The notes under the pieces were generated by a model. It saw only the letters and a list, made by a program, of their open reading frames with translations. It made no database searches and was not told the origin of the DNA. A program made the position numbers and the translations under genes. Shown piece by piece: positions 10,023 to 19,595 of a stretch of DNA of 64,000 nt (position 1 is the first letter of the stretch; the number at the start of each line of letters is the position of its first letter). Source of the DNA: Chondrus crispus (lineage: Eukaryota; Rhodophyta; Florideophyceae; Gigartinales; Gigartinaceae); the NCBI RefSeq assembly GCF_000350225.1, contig NW_005179222.1:290958-354957 (forward strand), in the 5' to 3' direction.

Positions 10023-13000
10023 GTGCCCAGCCTCAGAAGCTTAGGCACCCCCGATCCGGCTGCGCCAGTGGAAGCGCAGCCAGGTAACCGAACGGAAGTC
10101 CAGGCCTTCTGCTTCTTCAAGAAGCAGAATTACAAGATCTCCGCGACGGTTGGTCAGAAGCAGGCGTTGATGGTCGCCATCACGCCAGTGCTTGACTCAG
10201 GAGCCGGCCCGAACCTCATCCATTTACGGTGTGTCGCCGAGTCGTGGCGACCATCGATAAAACCGGTTCGGAGCCCAGCGCTCATCGACGCGTCAAACCG
10301 CGCGATGAAGGCACTAGAGGAAATCCCCCTGCTCGTCCGAATCGGTGAGTTTGTGGCACGCGTCCCGTTCCTGGTAGTCACGAGCCTCGCCGTGGACTGT
10401 ATCCTCGGTACGACCTTCCTGGATCGCCACGTCAAGGCGATCCTCCCACCGCAACGGAAGGTCGTGTTCCACGACGCGCCACCCGTGGCGTTAGTCGGAA
10501 CAACCCCCTCGAGGCACGACCGCAAGATGGCCTCGAGGAGCACCGCACAACAACTACCGCCGTCGGATAAGCCCGAACGGAAGCAGGTGGCGTTCCCCGC
10601 CAACACACCGTCACGGAAGATCCGTCTCGTCAGAGGGGTGACAATTCCCCCGATGACGCAGCCCATGGTGAGGGTCGCCACGCCGGTGGGGGGGCTGTGT
10701 TTTTTACAGAACTCCCCAAAAACCGCGCACAGGAATTTGACCCTCATGGCACAGGGGGTCATGGATGTTGCCCCCGAAAAACCGTTCTCGGTAATGCTCA
10801 GCAATTTTGGGCACTGCTCGGTTCACATCCCGAAGCATACCGTAGTCGGACTGGCTCTTCCGTCGCCCACTCACATCCTGACCCTTGGCGACTCGGCCGC
10901 GGAAGCGGCCGAAGCTAAGGAAGGGGGAGGGATATTTAATTCTAACCTCTCAACCGCAAAGGAGGGCGCGGAAGAAGCCGCTGACAACCGTACGGACAAG
11001 GGCGGGGCTGAACAAGCCACGCCGCCCAAGGGGCACCCCGGGGCGGTTGGAACGGATAAACCCGAAGACACCGCCGTCCCTGAGAAGGACCCCAACGCCT
11101 GGCAGGAGGACGTCCACATCGGTGCCGAGGACGAGGAGGTACCCTTGGAGATCCTCGAGGTACTGTCCGAATTCAAGGACATGTGGACCGGCCGGCTGGG
11201 AAAAATCGGGGCCACGAAGCACCGGATTGAGCTCAAGCCCGGTGCTCGCCCGATTTACCAGGCGCCTTACCGCGCCGGACCAACCGCACGGGAAAAAGAG
11301 AAAACGGAGATCGACCGCATGCTCCGGGCAGGGGTAATCGAACCCGCCACGGCCGAATGGGCAAGCCCCGTGGTATTCGTCCCTAAAAAGGATGGTACCA
11401 TGCGTTTCTGTGTCGAATACAGAAAGCTCAACGCAGTCACCGTTCGGGATTCCTATTCGTTGCCGAGGATGGACGAGTGCATCGATTCCCTCGGCGACGC
11501 TACTGTCTTTACCACGCTGGATTGCAACAGCGGGTATTGGCAAGTAGAAATCGCCGAGGAGGACCGCGACAAGACGACGTTCGCGTCGCATTGCGGGTTG
11601 TACCGTTTCCTCCGCATGCCGTTCGGTTTAAAGAACGCCCCCGCGACCTTTCAGCGGGCCGTCGACATCATACCGTCGCGGGTAAAATGGGAAACCGCTC
11701 TGGTCTACCTGGATGATGTTATCATCTACTCCAAGACCGTAACGGAACACGTCGTGCACGTCCGCGAGGTTCTACGCCTACTGGGGGACGCGGGCGTGTC
11801 GCTGAAGCTGTCGAAGTGCGCCTTCTTCGACACCTCGGTCACCTACCTGGGACACGTGATTCGACCAGGCAGGTTGGAGGTCGAGCGCCGCAACGTGGTC
11901 GCCATCGAGCGCGCTCGACCTCCCCAGAACCAAACGGAATTGCGGTCATTCTAAAGAATGTGCAACGTGTACCGTCGGTTCGTGAAGGGCTTCGCGAAAA
12001 TAGCCGCTCCGCTAAACCGGAAGACGGGGAAAAATCAACCCTTCGAGTTTGAGGTTCTTACTGATGAGGAATACGAGGCGTTCGTGGAACTCAAGAAGCG
12101 CCTCGTGTCCCCACCGATCCTCGCTCTACCCCGTTACGGAAAGAAATACACCCTGGACACGGACGCTTGCGCGTACCAGGTCGGCTGTGCCCTACTACCG
12201 GAGCAGCCGGACGGCGACCGCCTACCGATCGGTTATTGGAGCCGCGCTCTCACGGACGCAGAGAGGAACTACACCACTACCGAGAAGGAATGCCTCGCCG
12301 TCGTATGGAGTATTCTCACGATTCGACCATACCTGTATGAGAATACGTTCGACCTCCGTACGGATCATGAGGCCCTCCGCTGGGTTCTCAACCTGGCGGA
12401 TAGCTCCGGCCGGCTAGCGCGCTGGCGTCTCCGCCTAGCCGAGTACGACTACGACGTACAGTACCGGCCGGGTATTAAGCACCAACTCGCGGATGGTGTA
12501 TCACGCCTCCGAGTTGACGGCGCAACCTCCGAACCGGTTGACGACGAGGTCCCGTGTTTCGCGGTACAATGGCGAGAGGAGGAGCATAACCCCCGCCAAG
12601 GTACCGTACACTGGGAGACCCCCGTCGACCCGGGGAGAGCTGAGCACGCGTTCGCGGTTATACCCGAAGAACGCGACGTCTCATTCGTACCGGTGGAAGA
12701 GTTCCTTCGGGAACAGGCCGAGGACCCCTTCTGTAGGGCGGCCGCCGAGACTGTGGGGAACCCGGACTCGCGGTACGACGTTGACCGATACGGGTTCGTC
12801 GTCCGCAAGTCCCCCCTCGATGGGACCCTGCAGCGGGTTGTACCGAAGCGGCTCCGGGCGAAGACATTGTACCTCGCCCATCATCCCCGCCTAGCCGGAC
12901 ACCGGGGCGGTACGAGGATGTACTATACCCTCCGGCAGGAATATTACTGGCCTCATATGGCCAACGACGCCTTCAGTACCGTACGGAACTGCGCGTCATG

Positions 13001-14195
13001 CGCTGCCACCCGGGGAACCCTGGTGAGGCACCAGAAGGATCTCAAGCTCTTCCCAGCGGCAGGACCGCTGGATTTCGTCGCCATGGACCTGCTGGGTCCT
13101 TTACCGAAGACGGCGCACGGGAATCGCCACGTGCTCGTCATGACCGACCAGTTTACGAAGCTGACGCGCAGCATCCCGTTACGGACAACCACCGCGTCGG
13201 TCGTGGCAAACGCCTTCCTGGACAATTGGGTCTACGTATACGGCGCACCTCGTTACGTGCTAACCGATAACGGACCACAATTTGCCGCCAAGTTCTTCGA
13301 CGCGGTGTGCGCCTTGCTGGGGGTGAGGCACTACCTGACTACCGCCTATCACCCCCAGACAAATGGGCAAACCGAACGGTTCAACCGTACTCTGGTGCAG
13401 CGCCTCCGACATTATGTCGCGGAGCATCAGAGGGACTGGGACGAATACATCCAGCCCCTGACCTTCGCGTATAACACGCAGATCCACCGGTCGACGGAGA
13501 CAACCCCGTTCGACCTGGTGCTGACGCGACCACCGTCCGGTTTGGCCCTACCTGGTACTGTACCGCAGGATGCCGTCTCCAACACGGAAGATCCGAGGAC
13601 CCCGGTACAGTACAAGCGCGCGACGCTGCGTAAACTCCGCGACGCCCTTGAGCGCACGCCGGTGAAACTAACCGTGGCGCAAAGGCGATACAAGGCCGAC
13701 TTCGATAAGAAGGTGCGTTTCCGTCCGGTCATCGAGGTGGGAGACCTGGTCTATGTCGACCGCCCACCTCGGCCATTGACGAGTACCGAACGGGGAGACC
13801 TGCCAAGCAATGACGGGGGACCCTCCGTCAAGCTTTTACCGAAAACGGAAGGCCCGTTTCGGGTCCGATCCGCTACGGAGACCACAGTGGTCGTCGATCA
13901 AGACGGGGTTCCAAACCGCGTGAGCATCGACCGGATAAACTGGATGCCGCGGGGACCCCACGACGTCACTGCGGCCGCCGCGACCCAGCCCGCGGCGGGC
14001 GGAGAACCCGAACCCGCCGCGGAGTATGTGATCGACCATCTGGTCGGTCACCGGGAGAACCACACAGGAACCCAGTACAAGGTCCGCTGGTATGGCTACG
14101 CCCCAGCGGACGATACCTGGGAACCCCCGGAGGGACTCCCCCAGGCCTTCATAGACCGCTTCTGGCGCACGCGGGCGGCAGCACGCCACCGCTAA
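10023..14195 (+). pseudogene. pol polyprotein with chromodomain, one in-frame stop
   Basis: One reading frame of about 1,390 codons is broken only by TAA at 11952-11954; the frame is the same on both sides. Domains in order: retropepsin with DSGA (residue ~55); RT with the LDCNSGYWQ and YLDDVI motifs; RNase H (DTDACAYQVG, RTDHEALRW); integrase zinc finger (HHPRLAGHRG ... CASC); integrase core with Asp in AMDLLGPL, Asp in LTDNGPQF and Glu in QTERFNRT; chromodomain (YKVRWYGYAPADDTWEP) at the C-terminus. The stop replaces the Leu-Gly just before MCNVYRRF, at the RT/RNase H border. No ATG lies near the beginning (first in-frame ATG 10170), so expression as a gag-pol fusion or by frameshift is likely. 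Confidence 0.93.
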
Positions 14196-14259
14196 CACCG
14201 CACTGGGCAACCCAGCGTGGGGCGAGACGATACCGCGGGGGACCTCCCCCGCACCGCGG

Positions 14260-14720
14260 CCAATCGCCACCGCAAACCCTGCGCCGGAAGACCCGGCGCA
14301 GGAGGAGGCGACGTCGCCACAGACGCACGCGGAACCCCGCGTGCGCCACCGCCAACCCCGCGCCGGAAGACCCGGCGCAGGAGGGGGCGAGGTCGCCACA
14401 GACGCACGCGGAACCCCGCGCGCGTCACCGCAAACCCCGCGCCGGAAGACCCGGCGCAGGAGGGGGCGAGGTCGCCACAGACGCACGCGGAACCCCGCGC
14501 GCGTCACCACAAACCCCGCGCCGGAAGACCCGGCGCAGGAGGGGGCGAGGTCGCCACAGACGCACGCGGAACCCCGCGCGCGTCACCGCACTCCCCGCGC
14601 CGGAAGACCCGGCGCAGGAGGGGGCAAAGTCGCCACAGACGCACGCGGAACCCCACGTGCGCCGCCCCAATCCCCGCACCGGAATACCCGGCGCGGATGG
14701 GGGCGACTCCGCCGAGGGTT
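14260..14720 (+). repeat. 79-bp tandem repeat (minisatellite)
   Basis: GCGCCGGAAG starts at 14281, 14360, 14439, 14518 and 14597, with a diverged copy at 14676, exactly 79 bp apart. Each unit carries GGAAGACCCGGCGCAGGAGG and GACGCACGCGGAACCCC. Because 79 is not a multiple of 3, every unit changes frame, so the long open frames across it in all phases are an artefact. It lies just after the pol stop. Confidence 0.95.
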
Positions 14721-15350
14721 TCCTCCAGGCGGCCACCACCCGTTTATGCCACACGCGGAAATACTGTCAAGGCGAGCCCTCGTCGGCGGCTCAAGACCTA
14801 AACCGCGACCGAACCGGTAGCAGAGCCAGGAACCGGGTGTGTGTGGCGCTCAGAGCACTGGCGGCGGTTCCAAATACGACGGATTTTGGGGACCGCCCAA
14901 TCGGAGCTCGTCAAACCGCCGAGAAGTCACCCGCCGCAAGGAAAAAGCAGGCAGAAATTACTAAGGAAAAGGCCGATTTCCTCGCAAGTCGCTGGTGGGG
15001 ATGAGCTCCTCGTGCTGCGTAGGGACGGGAAACCACCTCCGCAGCACTACGCCGCACCAACCGCGAGGTCACCCATCGCGGGCCGCCGGGCGATCCGGCC
15101 GCCGACACCGACAGGAAAATTCTAGGAGACCGGTACCGACCCCTCCTACGATGTCCGCTGGTAGGCTACAACCCAGCGGACTACATATAGGAACCGACCG
15201 AAGGCCTCCCGTAAACGGTAATCTACCGCTCATGGCGCGCACATACTCCTGTGCGCCACCGGCGAACCCGACCGGATAGACCCGGTGCGGATGGACTCGC
15301 TGCACCGTTGGAATGAACCGGTTCACCGGTTTTTAATTAAGCCCTCGGAT
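14721..15350 (+). other. untranslated post-pol region
   Basis: Between the minisatellite and the first hairpin module there is no convincing reading frame. It is part of the long 3' region of the family A element. Confidence 0.6.
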
Positions 15351-15395
15351 GGGCTACGTTTTCCCCTCTCAAAGGGTGGGAAAAAATCGTAGCCC
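15351..15395 (+). other. conserved 3'-region hairpin, copy 1
   Basis: GGGCTACGTTTTCCC pairs with GGGAAAAAATCGTAGCCC. It heads a module of about 550 bp that is repeated, diverged, from about 15897. Confidence 0.65.
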
Positions 15396-15902
15396 CCTCC
15401 CCTTAAAGGAATTGCATTCCCCGGGTTCGCCCGCGTCCGGAGGTCCCAAGACGGAAAATCCGACTTTGGGAAGGCCCAAGCGGATTTGTAAACCGGAACT
15501 GTAAACCGCTGTTTCTGCCCGTTTCTTACAGTTTCCTTTTGTTTCCAAATCGGGGCCTCCGTGGAAAGTGACAATGGCAGGACTTACCGACCGGTTTTGG
15601 ACGAACGGCAGAGCGTACCGCCGCTGGGAGCTCCCCACTGACCGCACGGACAGGCTGGCGGTCACACACCCCGCTGTCTTGCGGGTGAAAGAGCGCCGTT
15701 TTTGGAAAAACGGCCAGCCCTCCGGGGGGGTGGGGGAAAATCGCTCCTTTGGCGCCGGTTTGATGATGCCCGGCGCCGGGGGAAGACGCCCCACCGCAAC
15801 AGCAAGCCTACCCGGACGGTTGAAGGTACAGCGGGTCCGTCCGCTGTACTTGTAAACCAGATTTCCCGCCCGGTTCTTCAAAAGAACACTGTACGGGAAG
15901 AA

Positions 15903-15947
15903 GGGCTACGATTTACCCTCTAGAAGGGCGAATAAAAATTGTAGCCC
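15903..15947 (+). other. conserved 3'-region hairpin, copy 2
   Basis: GGGCTACGATTTACCC pairs with the stretch ending ATTGTAGCCC. A second stem follows at about 15999-16060: TTTGGAAACAGAAAC with GTTTCTATTAGTTTCCAAA. Confidence 0.65.
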
Positions 15948-16540
15948 ATATCCGAGAACGGTTCCAGACTCCTGAGGTCGTCGCCGACCTGGGACTATTT
16001 GGAAACAGAAACGTGTTTATGCCGTTTCTGACTGTTTTTACAGTTTCTATTAGTTTCCAAATAGAAACCGTTCGGGAGAGGGACTACCGTGCGGTTTTCG
16101 CTCTCTGTTTTGGCCGACAGAGGTACCGCACGCACCGGGAAAGGTCTGAGACGTACCGGTGCGGGGCTGGCGGGGGCGTACCTGTGGGGTTTTGGAGGAA
16201 ATCGAAGGGGAATTCTTGGAAAAATGGCCAGCCCTCCGGGGGGGTCCTGAAAAAACGCTTCTTTGCGCCGGTTGTTCGATGACCCGGCGCAGGCTGAAGC
16301 CGCCCAATCCGAACGGTGGCGTACCGCGAATGGAACCGCGAACCGCTGGAGCGCTGAACTCCTCCGCGCGGGTCCGGAGATGACCGACGCTGCGGGTGTG
16401 CATGCGGGTTTGAGGACTCGAGGAAGGTGACTACTGTACGGCCGCGTCTCCGCGGCCGACGCATGGTCTCCGTTCGGGATAGGAGACCGTCACAGCTGGC
16501 AGGGATTTTAACCCGCCGCGACGGGGACGTGTCGCGAAGT

Positions 16541-16551
16541 AAGGAAGGGGG
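16541..16551 (+). other. polypurine tract
   Basis: AAGGAAGGGGG then TC, directly before the 3' LTR; the same as at 658-668. Confidence 0.8.
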
Positions 16552-16553
16552 TC

Positions 16554-17129
16554 TGTAGTACAACGGCGCGAAGGCAACGGCGCCACCGCTGCCGCCCCGG
16601 GATACAGTACGATGGGCTGTAAGCGCGAGAAGAACTGTAAGGAGTTATATTTACAGCACACGGCCGGTGCGGAGTACAGTAGTACCCGCTGGTTACACGT
16701 GTAGGATCCGAACGGTAAGTAATTAGTAATTAGTAGTTAATGGCACAAATTAGCCAATTTAGCACAGTAGCTGGTATACAGTAAGTAACAGCTACTGTAG
16801 CGGGACAGGTGTCCTGGCGTCCCACTTAGGGGTTAAGACCGGGGGCACCTGCCCCGTTCCAGTAAACGGGGGCAGACTCGCCTCCCTTCCCTTTACGGCT
16901 TTTTGCTAACTCCGTCCGGTTTTACCTCTAAGTCTCAGGCTTCTAACCCGTGACCGGCCGTCCGGATCTAACACCACCGACCGGCTGCGCGTCACCGGCC
17001 ACGTGAGTCTTCCCTCTTTTCGAGTCCTTCCGTACGGTTTGCGCTCGCGTGGGTTACCCAGCGGCGCGCGCTCCCTTACCTCTAACCCCCCTCGTTCCGA
17101 GTGGTCGGGACGAAGGTAGTTATACCACA
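16554..17129 (+). repeat. 3' LTR, family A
   Basis: 576 bp, TGTAGTACAACGG to ATACCACA. Compared with the LTR at 6850 it has most of its differences in the last third. The following bases GCTGC do not repeat the left flank. Confidence 0.93.
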
Positions 17130-17253
17130 GCTGCCAGGAAGCATCCTGGAAAAGGTTTGCGGAGGCCTGAGCGATGGCAGTGCGGCGAGCGGCGCGCTCG
17201 GCGAAGACTGAACATTGCAATTCCTTCTCGATCCTCCTCCTGTTATCGCTTTT

Positions 17254-18636
17254 TTACTTCTCCCGTGCTAATTCCAAAGCCCTCGCAGATGTCAGCACCG
17301 CTCCCTTTTCTGTGTTCAAATATCCGTTTGATGCCATTACTGTGTCCTCTCCTAAAACCTGATGACACATTTTAAGTCTTTTTTCCTCAAATAAATTCTC
17401 GAGCTCATCAACTGTCATCACGACATCAGGTGCCGCAAAACTTCTGGGTCTAGGAATCCACAGGAGTTGGGAGGAATCGACTGGAAAGAGGCCTGGGCGG
17501 CGGAATCCGGTTTTGATGTTGTGCGGAGTAAAAGACTTTCTGTACGCAAAAGTCAGCATCCGGCAAAATGTAAAAGAATCCCAATTGTTATCTCCATTGC
17601 GCAATACTGCCAAATTAATTGCTTCGTTTAGAGCAGCCTTGAAAGCCGAGAAGACAGTTACATACAGCGGCTGAGTTTTGCCCGATGTGTGTGCTGGCAG
17701 GGCATATACAATACTATTGTGCGCATCCAGCAACTCAAGTGTATCCACAGCCATGTGGGATCGGTACCCGTCCAGTATCAATAAAACCTTTCTGTCGTTA
17801 GTGGTCAGATGAGCAACAGCACTTATGAAGTGCGAAGCCCAAAGGCGAAAATTGCTTGTGTCCACCCCACCCCCACTTTCTGGCATGGTGATCAATGATT
17901 TCTCTGGCAAAACGTCAGCATACGTTTCTACGACCTCAACCCCTTCCTTTTTCGTCACCCTATAAGGTACAAGGACTCCCTTAAAAAACATAGGTGGCAT
18001 ACTGGCTCCATTGGCGCTGACGGCCGGTAGAAGCGTGATTCTATTTGTATTTAGAAAATGGCCAATTTTTGCGTCCTGGGAACCAGCTCTCGTTATATAA
18101 AAACGAACATTCTGTTTCTCATTTGCATCACGTCCTGGTGTAGCGCCCGTTTCATCGCAGTTCAAAATCCTTGAGGGGTCTATCTCGTGCTCTCGGATAA
18201 TCTTTTCGACAATTGCAAAATGGGTGGTGAGCGCGTCGCCGTTGACTGATTTGAAGCGCAGCGCCTCCTGTCGCAAAGGTTTGGCAAATCGAATTTGCGT
18301 TCGATGCCTGCGGGTGAGGTCCCGAAGATAATGGGAACCAGAAGACCCATTTTTAAACTGCAATGACAGTCTGCGGCCTGGTGTCATTCGAGCGACGATT
18401 ATCTCAATTGCTTCCTTAACGTGCCTGCGACGGAGTGGATTGCCACGTTCGGCATATTGAAACAGCGTCAGAACCATGTCCTCTTCAACTGAGGACAAAG
18501 ATGGATGGCGACCGGGGCGGCGGGGAGATGGCACGCGAGGATTTTGTTTCGCAATGTTGTCGTGCAGTGTAGAACGGGGAACGCAGTGACACTCGGACGC
18601 CTTGCGAATGGTGCTCCCTGATCAAACAATTTCCAT
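17254..18636 (-). pseudogene. pogo/Tigger-type DDE transposase, catalytically defective
   Basis: The long open part (17254-18534, 426 residues) begins in a CENP-B/Psq-like DNA-binding region: upstream codons encode TIRKASECHCVPRSTLHD, then GRHPSLSSVEEDMVL. The DDE_1 core shows the first Asp in ILNCDETG and the second in LLILDGYRSHM. The third acid, expected in the QPLD motif, is Tyr here: KTQPLYVTVF, codon TAT. A TGA at 18622-18624 separates the ATG at 18636 from the rest. The enzyme would cut and paste its own element at TA sites, but both the stop and the lost acid argue against activity. No terminal inverted repeats were recognised. Confidence 0.85.
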
Positions 18637-19595
18637 GGTTTTCTTTAGTCGTTTGTGTTTGGAATGGCGAGGACGAGGGGATGCCATTTCTTGGTCTTGG
18701 AAAAACGGCATAAAACACATTCATCTCGAAGATGCATGCTTCGAATAGTGTGTGTCGATATTATCGAATGTGTATGGCAATTTGGCGCGAGCGGGGAGTT
18801 GTGCTTTTGAAAAGCCCGCCTTGTCACAGCGGAGACAGTAAATAATAGTGTCTTATATGTAACATGCCGTGTTCTGCTCATTGAGCAGATTTGTTTTTAA
18901 ATCTATCCACACGGTTTGCGATTAGAACACGATTCGTGGCGTGCTCTATGGTTGAGAAGGCGTCTTGGCTCACGCATCACATATGTTTTCAAATATTTTT
19001 GCAGTCCGGATAGTTGCGGCGTTGTCCGAGAGTTGCGTTACCCCCCCTTTACATCATATGCCAAAAAACCCCGAACGGGGCATGTTGAAGGCGTCTACAA
19101 ATCGGAGCACAGGGATAGGTGAAGCTGCTTCCAGGCAGTAGGACTTTACGCGAGAGAAAATCATCAAAAATTTGGTAAATTTTCCTTCTGCTCGGATGGG
19201 CAGAGATACTCCAAAACATGCGAATTCTGTGCATCTACACGTACTGCTGTGCTCCACACGTGTGATAATACATACAGTATAACACGTGGACCTCTTGTGC
19301 TTTCACTTGGTGTCAGGCTGCACCGGCCGTTTTCTTCTCACAGTGTGGCGTAGTGTCGTCAATTGCCCAGCTATCATCGTCACATCATCGTTTCTCCTCA
19401 GCTTAAATGCATCCGCCGAAGGCCCGCCAGTGCACGAATTGCAGCTCCCTACTCCTATAGTGCTCACCGTCTCCATCAGTTCGGCCACTCTGCGACCAAT
19501 GTTCGTTGACACACAGCACGCCATTGTCACGTTGAGTCCCGCGCTGCACCGACAGAAGCCCAGCAACGGCCGAGGGTAGTGTCGTTCGCCCGGCC
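18637..19595. other. intergenic
   Basis: No supported gene. This is AT-richer sequence that would hold the promoter and leader of the lipase gene starting at 19596. Confidence 0.5.

Larger units (their letters stand above)
6850..17129 (+). mobile_element. Ty3/gypsy chromovirus, family A, with both LTRs
   Basis: 10.28 kb from LTR to LTR: LTR, primer-binding site, gag, pol (protease, RT, RNase H, integrase, chromodomain), minisatellite, two hairpin modules, polypurine tract, LTR. The domain order RT-RNase H-integrase places it in Ty3/gypsy, and the C-terminal chromodomain in the chromovirus branch. The LTRs differ at roughly a dozen sites. The flanks do not form a target-site duplication: AGACG on the left, GCTGC on the right. 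Broken by one gag frameshift and one stop in pol. Confidence 0.92.

Noticed and set aside
10154-11591. Several 100-200-codon minus-strand ORFs opposite pol
   Set aside because: They are antisense shadows of the GC-rich pol frame, with no independent motif.
14281-14720. Regularly spaced repeats resembling a CRISPR array
   Set aside because: The units are contiguous 79-bp tandem repeats without unique spacers, inside a eukaryotic retrotransposon.
14217-14820. Long plus- and minus-strand ORFs rich in Arg/Pro/Gly
   Set aside because: They are reading frames through the 79-bp minisatellite, which stays open in several phases because of its composition; the unit length shifts the frame every copy.
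6850-17129. A simple insertion of element A into element B gag
   Set aside because: There is no 5-bp duplication, and element B gag does not continue after the 3' LTR, so a simple insertion does not explain the flanks.
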